Below are positions 55,901 to 64,000 of a stretch of DNA of 64,000 bases, piece by piece. The DNA is from Porifericola rhodea (lineage in GTDB: Bacteria; Bacteroidota; Bacteroidia; Cytophagales; Cyclobacteriaceae). The stretch spans positions 798,354 to 862,353 of the forward strand of contig NZ_CP119421.1 in NCBI RefSeq assembly GCF_030506305.1. The letters are read 5' to 3'. The first letter of the stretch is position 1. Every line of letters starts with the position of its first letter. Below the pieces are notes generated by a model. It saw only the letters and a program-made list of their open reading frames with translations. It made no database searches and had not been told where the DNA came from. The translations under genes were made by a program, and so were the position numbers.

Positions 55901-56054
55901 GCGCCGGGTACTTTCTCATCTTAAAATTAGCTTGCAAGAGCCAATAGAAACAGTAAACAGTTTTTTTACTGGCCCTTGGATCGAATATCAGGATAAGGTT
56001 GAAGCAGCGGAGCTTAGCTTTTTTAAAGACTACGAACCTATCAGACTAGAGTAA
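52902..56054 (+). CDS. Exported Asp-box (BNR/sortilin-like) repeat protein, 1050 aa
   Basis: 1050 residues with a signal peptide ending HWLTAQ. At least ten Asp-box motifs (S/T-x-D-G-G-x-T/S-W type) are visible: SEGGGTHW, LDGGKTW, SDGGESW, YDGGKNW, EDGGKNW, EDGGKTF, RDHGESW, TDRGEHW, RDGGNNW, IDKGENW. They place residues ~45-730 in one or two large beta-propellers of the VPS10/sortilin and sialidase-like kind. A beta-rich domain with an EYTVRITYGDWQDA strand follows, then a C-terminal coiled coil (~900-970). Such proteins are abundant in marine Bacteroidetes, annotated as glycosyl hydrolases, but no catalytic residues can be assigned. Probably cell-surface binding or degradation. Confidence 0.85.
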   Translation: MKHFYLCLALCLCMGHWLTAQQLDMSKIEEGMLPRSIGPAGMSGRVTAIDVVTQNPDIIYIGSASGGLWKSEGGGTHWQPIFDEQPVASIGAIAIYQKNPDIIYVGSGEGNPRNSQSAGNGMYKTLDGGKTWKHLGLEDSRNIHRVFVHPDNPDIVYAGVQGAAWEDTETRGVYKSSDGGESWERILYVNSRTGVGDMVMDPNNPEKLMVGMWEFRRWPWFFKSGGPGSGLYVSYDGGKNWEKRTDKDGLPKGEIGKIGLAIAPGNSKIVYAFVESEKNAIFRSEDGGKNWKQTATENIGSRPFYYADLAVDPHNENRLYSIASSVRISEDGGKTFEILLGFDKIHVDHHAWYIHPDNPGFMIDGNDGGLAITRDHGESWRFIENLPLAQFYHINYDMEVPYNVMGGMQDNGSWRGPAYTWRAGGIRNGYWEEVAFGDGFDVVPDSSNARYLYAMWQGGNLQRVDLETGNSQYIKPAHPQADVFLRFNWDAAIAHDPFDERTIYYGSQFLHKSTDRGEHWEIISPDLTTNDSSKQKQLESGGLTLDATQAENHTTITSIAPSLAQKDIIWVGTDDGNVQLTRDGGNNWENVVSHIKDLPKNTWVHQIHASKYDAAEAFVVFDDHRRNNWTPYVYHTNNYGKSWTRLVNEEDADAFALSIVQDPVEPKLLFLGTETGLYVSIDKGENWTKWGKNYPHVPTMDLKIHPREHDLIIGTFGRAAYILDDIRPLRALAQEGADLLEENLHVFEAPTAYQALYKQAAGTRFQGDAIYEGKNRPFGANITFSLKEITKKEKDSTLAEKDSVLVEVLNTEDEVIRTFRAEAQAGLNRLNWDLYSKGVRDPDTPKPKDKNTNEPAGFPVLPGEYTVRITYGDWQDATIVKVLLDPRIQLSDTELMARQQMSEEYMRYMQMATQAVDQLNEAKSSIQLINQQLSEREDDAAQQLKEMARSLQDSIKMYKELIAQKEDVQGILRDPHIVSGKLGAAGNYLGAFWNASNETQRRVLSHLKISLQEPIETVNSFFTGPWIEYQDKVEAAELSFFKDYEPIRLE

Positions 56055-56076
56055 TTAATTGTACTATACTTAACTT

Positions 56077-56101
56077 AAAGCGGCCTTGGTGCCGCTTTTT
56101 T
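56077..56101. terminator. Bidirectional terminator
   Basis: AAAGCGGC (56077-56084), a 6-nt loop, GCCGCTTT (56091-56098), then more Ts. It separates the Asp-box gene from the convergent sigma gene. Confidence 0.9.
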
Positions 56102-56745
56102 TATGTTAAAAACACCAACAAAAGTGCAGTATATAAGGCGCAGTCTGAAAAGCTGAGGCCATAGCTGCTCTTTAAATGTTTTCTTAATTCATCCAGGCTA
56201 CGATATATCAACTGCCGGGCATATTTGGGATCCCGAAGGCCCATTACTTCACTAATCTCACCATAGCTTAAGTTTTCAAAAAACTTAAGCAGTATAGCCT
56301 CTTTTTTTCGGGTGCTCAGCTGAGTGATTGCTTCCTTAAGCCTACGCACCGTAAGAGGGGAAACTTCCTCCAGCTCTGCCTCTACACCAAGCACAGGAAA
56401 GTTTGAGGCACCCCCCCTGTGCAGACTGCTCTCCAGATAAAATGCTTGAACTGTATGTTCTCTATTACATTCGTAGACCTTGAAGACTTTGCGCCGCATT
56501 ATTTTTAGAAAATAGTGCTTGAGAGAATATACCTGTGGCACTTGTTCCCTTTTCTGCCATATTTCTATAAAAATGTTCTGTATACAATCTTTCACCACCT
56601 CTTCATCCTGACACAAACGATAGCCATAGTCGTAAAGTACAGAAAACATTTTTCCATAAATCAGGTCGAAGGCATTTTCGCTACCTTCACGAAAGGCAGC
56701 CCACAAATAGTCTTCGCTCGTATCTAAAGTTTTTTCCTGAATCAT
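56101..56745 (-). CDS. ECF sigma factor, Bacteroidetes FecI-like
   Basis: 214 residues. Region 2 is in AFDLIYGKMFSVLYDYGYRLCQDEEVVKDCIQNIFIEIWQKRE (in sections), region 4 in LSTRKKEAILLKFFENLSYGEISEVMGLRDPKYARQLIYRSLDELRKHL (helix-turn-helix). It belongs to the large Bacteroidetes ECF group usually linked to SusC/SusD or FecR systems, but no anti-sigma FecR gene or SusCD pair is adjacent. The C-terminus after region 4 ends in a hydrophobic run, CALYTALLLVFLT, unusual for a soluble sigma factor. Monocistronic. Confidence 0.88.
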   Translation of the reverse strand: MIQEKTLDTSEDYLWAAFREGSENAFDLIYGKMFSVLYDYGYRLCQDEEVVKDCIQNIFIEIWQKREQVPQVYSLKHYFLKIMRRKVFKVYECNREHTVQAFYLESSLHRGGASNFPVLGVEAELEEVSPLTVRRLKEAITQLSTRKKEAILLKFFENLSYGEISEVMGLRDPKYARQLIYRSLDELRKHLKSSYGLSFSDCALYTALLLVFLT

Positions 56746-56937
56746 GGTAGATAGGTTTGAGTATTCCTGTAGGGTTTACATATCGGACTTACAAAACTTA
56801 TACTCCAAGAGCCCGGATTAAAGCTTTTCTGAGCATAATTACTCCCAGAATATATGATAAAAGAAAGCTAAAGTACCAGCGATTGTCATCCTGTACTGTG
56901 CTGTATAAACAGCTCATTATGAAGCACTCCTGAACTC

Positions 56938-56986
56938 AAAAAAAAGAGCAGGTAATACTGGTAGCAATTACCAATACACCTGCTCT
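56938..56986 (-). terminator. Terminator closing the sugar operon
   Basis: On the minus strand AGAGCAGGT pairs with ACCTGCTCT (56945-56953 with 56978-56986), with an inner TTGGTA/TACCA stem, and is followed by seven Ts (56938-56944). It begins 34 bp past the stop at 57021. Confidence 0.9.
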
Positions 56987-57020
56987 AAACTAACTAGATG
57001 AAAATATTAATTTTAGCTTT

Positions 57021-58175
57021 TTACCACTCTACCTGAGTGTCCTTCCAGGCACGAGAAGAAGCAGACTCCAGTACTGCCTCACATACTTTCTGGGTTTCTA
57101 GGGCATCTTTAAAAGTGGGTGCACATGGCTCATTACCTTCCAGACTCTTGAAGAAATCAGCGGCCTGATGGATAAAAGAGTGCTCATACCCAATAGATGT
57201 ACCAGGAATCCACCACCTTTTCATATAAGGTTGATCACTATCGGTTACTAATATGGAGCGCCACCCTCTCACTACCGAATCATCATCATGGTCAAAATAC
57301 TCCAAATGATTCATGTCGTGTAGGTCCCATCGTAAAGAGGCATGCTCCCCATTAATTTCCAGCGTGTATAGAGCCTTATGCCCACGAGCATAACGGGTGG
57401 CCTCAAACAAGCCAAGGGAACCATTAGCAAAATGACAATGGAATACGCAGGCATCATCTATATTTACCTTTTGTACCTTACCACTTTCCTGATGGACTCG
57501 CTCTTTAATAAAAGTCTCTGTCATCGCTGAGACATCGGTAATGCCACCATTGAGCCACATTGCCGTGTCTATACAGTGTGCGAGAAGGTCTCCGGTTACT
57601 CCTGAGCCTGCTGTTGCGGCATCCAGGCGCCAGAGAGCCTCTCCACCCTGTGGTAACTCGGGACTGATGGTCCAGTCTTGCAGGAAGTTAGCCCGGTAAT
57701 GGAAAATACGGCCCAGCTTTCCGGAGTCTACAATCTGCTTGATTAAAGTTACTGCCGGTACGCGTCGGTAATTATACCAAACTGTATTTTTGACACCCGC
57801 TTTGTTAATAGCATCTACCATACGTTGTCCTTCTTCCACGGTACGGCTAAGGGGCTTTTCGCAAAGAATCATTTTGCCAGCCTCGGCAGCAGCGATAGCG
57901 ATTTCTGCATGGGTACTATTGGGCGTACAAATGTCTACAGCATCTATATCGTCACGAGCGATGAGAGCTTTCCAGTCTGTTTCATAAGACTCATAGCCCC
58001 ACTGTTCTGCAAACTCCTTTATTTTATCTTCAGAGCGTGCACAAACAGCCTTAAGTACTGGCCTGTATTCCAGCTCCGGAAAAAAGTCTCCAATTCTTTT
58101 ATAGGCATTTGTATGAGTGCGGGCCATCAAACCTCTACCAATCAGGCCAATTCTCAGTTCTTTCTTATTATGCAT
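57021..58175 (-). CDS. Gfo/Idh/MocA family oxidoreductase
   Basis: 384 residues. The N-terminal Rossmann domain starts [14 protein letters not shown] (NAD(P)-binding G-x-G-x-x-[AG]-like), with [21 protein letters not shown] and the family's [13 protein letters not shown] carrying the catalytic Lys. The C-terminal alpha/beta domain includes [18 protein letters not shown], where Asp and His complete the site. These enzymes oxidise or reduce a sugar or inositol hydroxyl. It is the last gene of the minus-strand operon, 27 bp after the TIM-barrel isomerase gene. The context suggests oxidation of a glycoside or free sugar; the position oxidised is unknown. Confidence 0.9.
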   Translation of the reverse strand: MHNKKELRIGLIGRGLMARTHTNAYKRIGDFFPELEYRPVLKAVCARSEDKIKEFAEQWGYESYETDWKALIARDDIDAVDICTPNSTHAEIAIAAAEAGKMILCEKPLSRTVEEGQRMVDAINKAGVKNTVWYNYRRVPAVTLIKQIVDSGKLGRIFHYRANFLQDWTISPELPQGGEALWRLDAATAGSGVTGDLLAHCIDTAMWLNGGITDVSAMTETFIKERVHQESGKVQKVNIDDACVFHCHFANGSLGLFEATRYARGHKALYTLEINGEHASLRWDLHDMNHLEYFDHDDDSVVRGWRSILVTDSDQPYMKRWWIPGTSIGYEHSFIHQAADFFKSLEGNEPCAPTFKDALETQKVCEAVLESASSRAWKDTQVEW

Positions 58176-58202
58176 AGGTGTTGTTGTATTGATTTTTGGG
58201 GA

Positions 58203-59255
58203 TTAATAAGCAGCCTCTTTTTCTTCCTGCTTCCAGCCATGTGCTTCTCTTACTTTAATTAACATGGCCAGAATGTCGTTCCATGTCTGTTGCTGGGTCA
58301 TTACAGCATTATCAAACATACAGCCATCCCAGCAGATATGCTTAAATGCTTTGGTAAGCTCACCGTTTTCGTCTCTAAGCCAGAAGCCTGCATCTTTTAC
58401 CACATCCAGCTTACCGTTAGGGTCAGTAGCCAGGCAGTGGCGACCAGTTTTATCATGAGAACCGGTACCGTGTACTGTACCATCATTTTGTGCTACATGA
58501 AAATCTATTGTCCAGGGACGCAGCGCCTGTGTAACTTTTTTCAGTGCTGCTTCCAGGGTAGCACGATCCGACCAGTCAAAATCCTGAGGGAGAATGCGGT
58601 CTTCTGGACGGTTGTAACCCAACAGATAAAGCAGAGTATGCGACATATCTGCCTGAAAACCAATATTTTTCCGGTCTACCGCTTCCAGCGTTTGCACCAT
58701 TGTTTTCCAGCTATGCATACCTGCCCAGCAGATTTCACCTTCGGCAGCCAGCTTTTCACCATAGTCAGCCGCTACATCACAGGCCTCCTGAAAAGTTTTT
58801 ACGATCAGCTTGTTACTGCCTTCCGGGTCTTTTGCCCAATCTTCTGGAGAACTCGCAGAGTCTATTCGTATAACGCCATAAGAGCGTACACCATGCTCGC
58901 GAAGTACTTTACCAAAATGACAGGCTTTGCGTACCATTTCTACATAGGTCTTACGATCGGCTTCGCTACCCAAAATAGGACCACCCCATACCGGAGCTAC
59001 CAGGCTGCCTACCTTGAGGTTATAGCCAGCTATTTTATCCGCCAGGCTTTTAATTTCATCATCACTACTGTCAATGTTGATGTGCGGATCTAGCAACCCC
59101 AGGTCTACACCATCAAACTTAACACCATTTACTTCAGCAGCAGCGGTCATTTTGAGCATCTCATCCAATGGAATAACAGGCTCAGAGTCAGGCCCTTTAC
59201 CTACGATGCCAGGCCAGGTGGCATTGTGTAGTTTAGGAAAATTGTGATCGTTCAT
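58203..59255 (-). CDS. TIM-barrel sugar isomerase/epimerase (AP-endonuclease 2 superfamily)
   Basis: 350 residues with the xylose-isomerase-like TIM barrel pattern: [20 protein letters not shown] near the start, [37 protein letters not shown] (metal-ligand Glu), [18 protein letters not shown] (Asp/His) and [12 protein letters not shown] (His). No signal peptide. It is typical of enzymes that isomerise or epimerise keto-sugars or myo-inosose derivatives. It lies in the middle of the operon (48 bp after the cupin gene, 27 bp before the oxidoreductase gene), consistent with processing of an oxidised sugar. Confidence 0.85.
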   Translation of the reverse strand: MNDHNFPKLHNATWPGIVGKGPDSEPVIPLDEMLKMTAAAEVNGVKFDGVDLGLLDPHINIDSSDDEIKSLADKIAGYNLKVGSLVAPVWGGPILGSEADRKTYVEMVRKACHFGKVLREHGVRSYGVIRIDSASSPEDWAKDPEGSNKLIVKTFQEACDVAADYGEKLAAEGEICWAGMHSWKTMVQTLEAVDRKNIGFQADMSHTLLYLLGYNRPEDRILPQDFDWSDRATLEAALKKVTQALRPWTIDFHVAQNDGTVHGTGSHDKTGRHCLATDPNGKLDVVKDAGFWLRDENGELTKAFKHICWDGCMFDNAVMTQQQTWNDILAMLIKVREAHGWKQEEKEAAY

Positions 59256-59303
59256 GATTTAGGTTATTTATTAGCATGAAAAAAAGTGATTCTTTGTATT
59301 AGC

Positions 59304-60527
59304 TTAAAGTACCAGATCCGGGTTATTGGGCCCAAAGTGCTTAAGCATAACGATAGGATCTGTTTTAGAAGCATTGGTGATTTTAACACCCTCTTTTGCC
59401 GCGCCTTCACTTACAAAGTATTCGTCGTGCGTAAGCTCTCCGTAACGGATCAGAGCAGGTGTTTCTATGTCCCAAACACCCATTTTGCCATGCCCCTGCA
59501 TCATAATCATACCGTAGGCAGCACTATCTTTAATGGTAACAGTAGCCCCTGGCATTACTGTAAGCTCTTTAGCACTAAAAGCATCTGACTTATAGCATAT
59601 CCAGTTTTCAATGTAGCCTTCAGACTTCATTTCTTCTACAGGTTTTACCGGCTTGGGTGCCATAAACCTGTTCTCTTTCATATTAGGGTCTACATTTAGC
59701 TCCCAGTCCAGAACCTCAATTAGCTGATCAAAGTCACCTATTCTGTCTTTAGGTGTGCCATTCCATAGCAATTCTTCGGGGATGATAGCCTCGTTGACCA
59801 ACGACTGATACATAGCAAATACGTCAGAGGCTTTTTGTGGCTCATAAGTACACATACTCCCCGGAGCATGTAACAGCCCGGGAGGCACATCCCATCCGGT
59901 ACCCGGCTCCAGGCGGAAAGCCGAAGAGTAATTCGTAATTTTATTATCCCCTTTGGTAAAGTTTTCCAGACAGCGGCGCAGCTCCTCTTTGGTAGTTCCC
60001 GGAGAAATACCGAAAAAGGTGTAAGGGAAGTCTCCACCATGATTGTTGAGCTGAGGAGGAAAGTAATATGCCTCTGGCTTGCCCAGTTGCCCGATAAGCT
60101 TGGCATGCTCATCATTGTGGTGCACATGATGAGGAAGAGGCCCCATATTGTCAAAAAATTTGGAGTACATCGGCCAGCTTTCATGCTCCTTCCAGATACG
60201 ATCACCTATCAGTGCACCTTTGAGCTCGCTCACTGCATCCCTCAGCAATACTTGCTTTTCTTTACTGCCATCGGTGAAAACAACGGCACTCAAACCCTCA
60301 TTTTCTCCGGTGAGGGGCCCATTTTTTGCGGGTGTAGTAGACGAAAACCATCGCTCATCTATACCACCACGCTCACCACCCAGCACATAATAATCATCGG
60401 GGTGCAGTTTGATTCTACGGCCGGGCACACAGAAGGAACGGGGCACCCAGGTGGGGGCAAGCCTTAGTATTCCTTTTCCCTGATCCAGGGCATCTTTTGC
60501 CAAACTCATTTTCTCAATTGTTTCCAT
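59304..60527 (-). CDS. Type I phosphomannose-isomerase-like cupin protein
   Basis: 407 residues, two cupin halves. The first has the metal-binding signature of class I mannose-6-phosphate isomerases in modified form: PLPHHVHHNDEHAKLIG followed by KPEAYYFPPQ (Glu), and later WDVPPGLLHAPGS (His). The second half (~315-405) has a weaker cupin with MPGATVTIKDSAAYGMIMMQGHGKMG. No signal peptide. A likely function is isomerisation of a free or phosphorylated keto/aldo sugar inside the cell. It lies 14 bp after the DUF4432 gene. The exact family name is not certain. Confidence 0.75.
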   Translation of the reverse strand: METIEKMSLAKDALDQGKGILRLAPTWVPRSFCVPGRRIKLHPDDYYVLGGERGGIDERWFSSTTPAKNGPLTGENEGLSAVVFTDGSKEKQVLLRDAVSELKGALIGDRIWKEHESWPMYSKFFDNMGPLPHHVHHNDEHAKLIGQLGKPEAYYFPPQLNNHGGDFPYTFFGISPGTTKEELRRCLENFTKGDNKITNYSSAFRLEPGTGWDVPPGLLHAPGSMCTYEPQKASDVFAMYQSLVNEAIIPEELLWNGTPKDRIGDFDQLIEVLDWELNVDPNMKENRFMAPKPVKPVEEMKSEGYIENWICYKSDAFSAKELTVMPGATVTIKDSAAYGMIMMQGHGKMGVWDIETPALIRYGELTHDEYFVSEGAAKEGVKITNASKTDPIVMLKHFGPNNPDLVL

Positions 60528-60541
60528 AAAAGTTGGTTATT

Positions 60542-61618
60542 TCATCTTAAGTTGTTGTCATCTAAAAATTTTTCTACTAGCTCTTTGCCTTCACGTACTT
60601 CAAAAGTTAAGGCATAAGTACGGCTATCTCCGGGCTCCAGATGGATTAGTGTATCCATCTCTCTGGCTTCGGCCTGCCCTATCGGGGGATGCGTTCCCGG
60701 CTCCAGCCCGCTTACATATTCTCCTTTGCCCCAATGCTGCCAGTTGGTAAGCCATGGCAGCTGCGATTTTTGGTAGCTTAGAGAAAGTGCCAGTTCTAGT
60801 TGTCTGTTATAAACACCACAGGTACATATGCCTTTATCATCAGCTTCCACATCTATAAAGGCAGCTTCTTCTCCTCCTCTGCTATGGCTCTCCAGCGGCG
60901 GAGGGCACTTACGAAAGTTATTATCTTCGGAGAATATGACGGTATTATCGCTTTCACGAGCCTGCCATTTTCCCTTCCAGAATATCTCTGCCCCTTCGTC
61001 TACCAGCGGCCACCCCAGGTTGACGTGGTAGAGCATCATATGCGGCGCAATACTGTTTCCTCTATTAATAACTTCGTCCTGAATGTGGATGCTGGCAGAG
61101 CCCAGTGTGCCGGAGATGGTACGTTTGAGCTCCAGATGAGGTCCAAAAACCTGACTAAGCTTCATGCTTCCGCTAATGCTCATCTCCAGCTTACCGCTAA
61201 AAGGGTCGGGTTGCACTATAGATTCAATCTGTGCAGGGGTATTGCTTACCTGATCGTGTAAACCTCTGGCACCATATACATCCTCTTCAGGCCCGCCTAT
61301 GTGGGTAAGGCCACAGCTGGTGAGTAGGCCCCCTCCAAATACTTTAAGCCAGTCCAGCCCCCGCAGCTGGGTAGGCTGAGGAGGCGTAATACCCCCATAG
61401 CTTATCCATGACAGACTGTGTTGGTTATAAAAAGCATCTACAATATCCATAGCCCGATCCAGCACCACTTTATAGCGCAGGCCAGTACCTGTATTAATCC
61501 AGGCAATGCGGCTACCTCTTCCCAGGCCATTATCCAGCACAGAGGTTTCTATGCCTCCCAGTTGTGTATGATTAGATACTTTACCCTGCCAGTTTTTATA
61601 TTGTAGTTGATTATCCAC
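60542..61618 (-). CDS. DUF4432 aldose-1-epimerase-like protein
   Basis: 358 residues; the start is a GTG at 61618, the only suitable codon before the conserved part. Motifs fit DUF4432, a galactose-mutarotase-like beta-sandwich: LGGIETSVLDNGLGRGSRIAWINTG (in sections), LDRAMDIVDAFYNQHSLSWIS, GGLLTSCGLTHIGGP, HMMLYHVNLGWPLVDEGAE and the C-terminal YVSGLEPGTHPPIGQAEARE. The family binds and probably mutarotates or otherwise modifies sugars. It is cytoplasmic (no signal). Gap to the next operon gene downstream is 14 bp. Confidence 0.85.
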   Translation of the reverse strand: MDNQLQYKNWQGKVSNHTQLGGIETSVLDNGLGRGSRIAWINTGTGLRYKVVLDRAMDIVDAFYNQHSLSWISYGGITPPQPTQLRGLDWLKVFGGGLLTSCGLTHIGGPEEDVYGARGLHDQVSNTPAQIESIVQPDPFSGKLEMSISGSMKLSQVFGPHLELKRTISGTLGSASIHIQDEVINRGNSIAPHMMLYHVNLGWPLVDEGAEIFWKGKWQARESDNTVIFSEDNNFRKCPPPLESHSRGGEEAAFIDVEADDKGICTCGVYNRQLELALSLSYQKSQLPWLTNWQHWGKGEYVSGLEPGTHPPIGQAEAREMDTLIHLEPGDSRTYALTFEVREGKELVEKFLDDNNLR

Positions 61619-61667
61619 TTTAAAATATGACTGATTTAAAAGTTAAAAAATGAGTAGAAGTGTATCT

Positions 61668-62477
61668 CTATAACTTTTTAAGCCTGATGTTTCTGTACTC
61701 TACTTTCATAGGTGGGCCTACATGTACCTGAACGCCCAACAAGCCAGACATATTTCTATTTACTGTATCATTATCTGTGACTTCGCTCATTAGCACTCCG
61801 TTGACGTAGTGCTGTAGTTTATTTCCTTTAATTACCAGATGGCACTCGTTCCAGCCTTCCCGTATATGGTTTTTCAGTTCTTCATTGCCACCAATCTGCT
61901 CTTTTACTTCTGTAGGCAGCCAGGCATTTCTTTCAATATTAGCTCGTAAAGAATTAGCTTCTTCAGGGTTTTGCTGACTGTTTACAGTTGTTTTTTGTCC
62001 GCGATAGGCAAGGGTAGTACGTTTTTTCTCTTCGTAATTTTGCCCGGTATAGGTATGCTTACCATCAATATCAGCCTGGTAGCCTCTCAGGGCGTACGGC
62101 AGGGTGTCTATGCGCTCGCTACGGTAGTTGATACCACTATTGCCACTTTGAGAAATACGAAACTCCGTTTTAAATTCAAAGTCTTGCAGCTCACCTCCCT
62201 GCCAGATGATAAATGAATTATTTTCTATAAGATTGTCTGGCTTAATTTCTCCAATAAGCACACCATTTTCTGCACGCCATAGCTTAGGATCACCTTCCCA
62301 ACCCTCCAGGCTATTACCATCAAAAATAGAGATGAAACCTTCATGATCTGCTTCTACTTCCTCTGTACTGTTTTCTTCTGACTGCACGCTGGTATCCTGC
62401 TCAGCTGCTGACTGGCACGAGGCCAGCCAGCAGGAGCATAAGATCATGAAACACTTAAAAATGTGATTGTGTAGCAT
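61668..62477 (-). CDS. DUF1080 (3-keto-disaccharide hydrolase family) lipoprotein
   Basis: 269 residues. A lipoprotein signal precedes a lipobox (LASCQS, Cys21) and an acidic linker. The rest is a DUF1080 jelly-roll: GFISIFDGNSLEGWEGDPKLWRAENGVLIGE (in sections), WQGGELQDFEFKTEFRIS, SGINYRSERID, and WNECHLVIKGNKLQHYVNGV. Pfam names this family 3-keto-disaccharide hydrolase because members cleave glycosides first oxidised at C3. Placed on the outer face of a membrane, it could cleave substrates before uptake. In the operon it follows the cytochrome gene by 75 bp. Confidence 0.88.
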   Translation of the reverse strand: MLHNHIFKCFMILCSCWLASCQSAAEQDTSVQSEENSTEEVEADHEGFISIFDGNSLEGWEGDPKLWRAENGVLIGEIKPDNLIENNSFIIWQGGELQDFEFKTEFRISQSGNSGINYRSERIDTLPYALRGYQADIDGKHTYTGQNYEEKKRTTLAYRGQKTTVNSQQNPEEANSLRANIERNAWLPTEVKEQIGGNEELKNHIREGWNECHLVIKGNKLQHYVNGVLMSEVTDNDTVNRNMSGLLGVQVHVGPPMKVEYRNIRLKKL

Positions 62478-62551
62478 TGGTTGTTGTATTAGTAGTGTGG
62501 CTGCCCTCCGTCTGAGAACGAACCACTGATAAGACTATTTTATGGTTGTTC

Positions 62552-64000
62552 TTATTCTGTTGCTTCTTCTGCCCCCTCCTTATAAATAGGGTGGTCAGGA
62601 TTTCCGCCCGCCATCAGGTAGGCAATCAGGTCTCTAAGCTCATTTTCATTCATCGGGTTGATCAGGCCGGGAGGCATTACGGATACTGATGATAGCTTAG
62701 TATCTGTTACCTCATCTTTAGGCACTTCGCGGATGTGATCCGGAGCAAATGGATTCTGTGAAATGTAGTATTTCTCTTCATCCTGATCGGTAAGTCTACC
62801 CACTACTGACTGACCATTTTTAAGATAAAGTACTGTAGAAGCGTACTGGTCTGAGATAGTTTCGTTAGGCTCTACAATAGCTTCTATCATATCTTCTGCT
62901 GAGAAGCGGGTACCAAGTTGAGTCAGGTCAGGACCAATGATGCCACCTTCGCCTCGCATGCTATGGCAGGTGATACAGCGGGTAGCAGCGTACATGTTTT
63001 TACCTGTTTCAAAATTTCTATTCTCCAAACCACCGCTATCCAATACGGCCAGGGCTTCCTCCAACTTCCAGTTGTTACGTGGCCCTTCGGGTTGCGGTAC
63101 ATTTGCCAGGTCGCGACCGTTATTAGTGAGGAGAGAGTCGCCCGATAGTTCGTTGTAATAATCAAACTCACTTTTAGGCACATGTGACAAAGCTTCTTTA
63201 CGAGCTTTGTCTATAAAGCCGATATAACTGTTACCTCCTTCAAAGTCAAAAGCCTGATAAAACCACTTAAAATAGCGTTCTCTAAGCTCTGGGGTCCAGC
63301 CAGATCTTTGTTTACTCAAAACCGTAGCATAATAAGTCTGCTGGGCAGGTGGTATATCCTTAAGCATACGAGCGATATCCAGACCATACTGAGGGTTTCT
63401 CAGGATAAGGTCCGAGCTTTCAGTAGCACCCTCAGCCTGTTCGGATGCCTTACCCTCATCTTCTTCAAGTAGGTTGAGGGTAGTTTCTATAACTTCAGGG
63501 TCGTCCAGATATACCAGTACTTTACTAAGTGTGCTGTTCAGTACTTCTTTACCGGCAGGGTAATGGGGGTTCAGGTAGCCGATCAGTTTTTGCCTGGTAG
63601 TAGCTGAAGGCATGCCCATACGAGCCAGCGTAAGCTCAACGGCACGCAACAGGTCGAGTTGCTGTAGCTCGCTCAGGCTGGTATAGTCTACTTCCATCAA
63701 CTTATTAAGCATCTGATCTTTAATAGCGGGCTTGCCATGCTTGGCCAATGCTACCATACCCTGAATTTTGGTGTAGGGGTCTTCTTCATTGAGTACTTTG
63801 CTCTGCCAGTTGTTAAGCGGCTGATGCTCTACCGCTATACGTGCGGCGTAACGAACAAAGCGGTCTTCATGCTTAAGATGAGGCCAGGCAGCCTCCAGCC
63901 CTCCGGCTTTGGCTGTTTCATGATACTGCTCCAGTTCTTTTCTCAGCTGATGCGCCTCAGGCATCTCTTCATCAGCCATAGAAGCTAAAGTTACGTCAGT
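62552..64000 (-). CDS. C-type cytochrome with HEAT-like repeats, N-terminus beyond window edge
   Basis: The frame is open to the right edge (7 codons beyond the first ATG at 63979), so the N-terminus is missing and the visible part is at least 475 residues. Helical HEAT-like repeats occupy most of the first ~230 residues (HEDRFVRYAARIAVEHQ; DPYTKIQGMVALAKHG). A cytochrome c domain with TRCITCHSMRGEGGIIGPDLTQLG then EAIVEPNETISDQYASTV matches the PVC-type heme-binding domain, in which the CxxCH Cys residues hold heme c. Full-length homologues usually carry a sugar dehydrogenase-like propeller at the N-terminus. It is probably the electron acceptor for periplasmic sugar oxidation and the most upstream visible gene of the operon. 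Confidence 0.85.
   Translation of the reverse strand, partial: TDVTLASMADEEMPEAHQLRKELEQYHETAKAGGLEAAWPHLKHEDRFVRYAARIAVEHQPLNNWQSKVLNEEDPYTKIQGMVALAKHGKPAIKDQMLNKLMEVDYTSLSELQQLDLLRAVELTLARMGMPSATTRQKLIGYLNPHYPAGKEVLNSTLSKVLVYLDDPEVIETTLNLLEEDEGKASEQAEGATESSDLILRNPQYGLDIARMLKDIPPAQQTYYATVLSKQRSGWTPELRERYFKWFYQAFDFEGGNSYIGFIDKARKEALSHVPKSEFDYYNELSGDSLLTNNGRDLANVPQPEGPRNNWKLEEALAVLDSGGLENRNFETGKNMYAATRCITCHSMRGEGGIIGPDLTQLGTRFSAEDMIEAIVEPNETISDQYASTVLYLKNGQSVVGRLTDQDEEKYYISQNPFAPDHIREVPKDEVTDTKLSSVSVMPPGLINPMNENELRDLIAYLMAGGNPDHPIYKEGAEEATE

Noticed and set aside
58290-59093. 267-codon plus-strand frame
   Set aside because: It is antisense to the TIM-barrel isomerase, which has full conserved motifs. 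The translation has no recognisable domain.
60039-60467. 142-codon plus-strand frame antisense to the cupin gene
   Set aside because: No signal, no domain, and it lies entirely within a gene with conserved metal-binding motifs.

Overview
The window looks like a chromosomal segment of a Bacteroidetes bacterium, most likely of the order Cytophagales. Four things support this. Several intergenic regions carry the Bacteroidetes-type promoter TTG-N(17-21)-TAnnTTTG, and few genes have a Shine-Dalgarno. Families largely restricted to or typical of the phylum are present: DUF5686, DUF4783, a DUF6913-like protein, an Hc1-like small histone, and ECF sigma factors of the Bacteroidetes type. Menaquinone synthesis is represented by menD. 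Many genes encode short lipoproteins or Sec-exported proteins. I see no integrase, insertion sequence, phage module, CRISPR array or rRNA operon.

Layout. 1-8.2 kb is accessory and secreted: a DUF5107/TPR protein cut by the window edge, a Dabb lipoprotein, an AGE-family epimerase, a DUF3500 protein, a lipoprotein with an internal duplication, and a broken third copy of its repeat fused to a Kelch remnant. 8.2-33.3 kb is mostly housekeeping: era-der, initiator tRNA, dgt-nth, mnmA, menD, an M23 peptidase, alaS, a K+ channel, ligA, Hc1, an alpha-oxoamine synthase, a biotin carboxylase, and DUF1015-maf. Some small unknowns lie between them. 33.3-42.4 kb mixes regulation and envelope: an ECF sigma factor with a membrane partner, a response regulator, a candidate structured RNA, an SMP-30/DinB pair, pbpC, and a voltage-sensor-like membrane protein. 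42.6-56.1 kb holds exported enzymes and surface proteins: an amidohydrolase, an M28 peptidase, GH16, DUF5686, a retropepsin-like protein and a 1050-residue Asp-box repeat protein. Two small soluble proteins lie among them, one acidic and one with a Rho-N/SAP-like C-terminus.

56.9-64 kb is one minus-strand operon of at least six genes, read from beyond the right edge and closed by a strong terminator at 56.94-56.99 kb. It encodes a c-type cytochrome with a PVC-type heme-binding domain, a DUF1080 lipoprotein, a DUF4432 aldose-epimerase-like protein, a type I phosphomannose-isomerase-like cupin, a TIM-barrel sugar isomerase and a Gfo/Idh/MocA oxidoreductase. Together they look like an oxidative sugar or glycoside pathway, perhaps through 3-keto intermediates.

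The most interesting non-coding signal is at 36131-36342. Four nested complementary segments, with a small side hairpin in the 3' strand of a central bubble, are followed by an intrinsic terminator between two convergent genes. This is a candidate stand-alone RNA whose shape resembles 6S RNA. Other notable points are the chimeric deletion scar at 7.4-8.2 kb, convergent gene pairs whose stop codons lie inside shared hairpins, a retropepsin-like protein with a degenerate active site, and a voltage-sensor-like protein without a pore.
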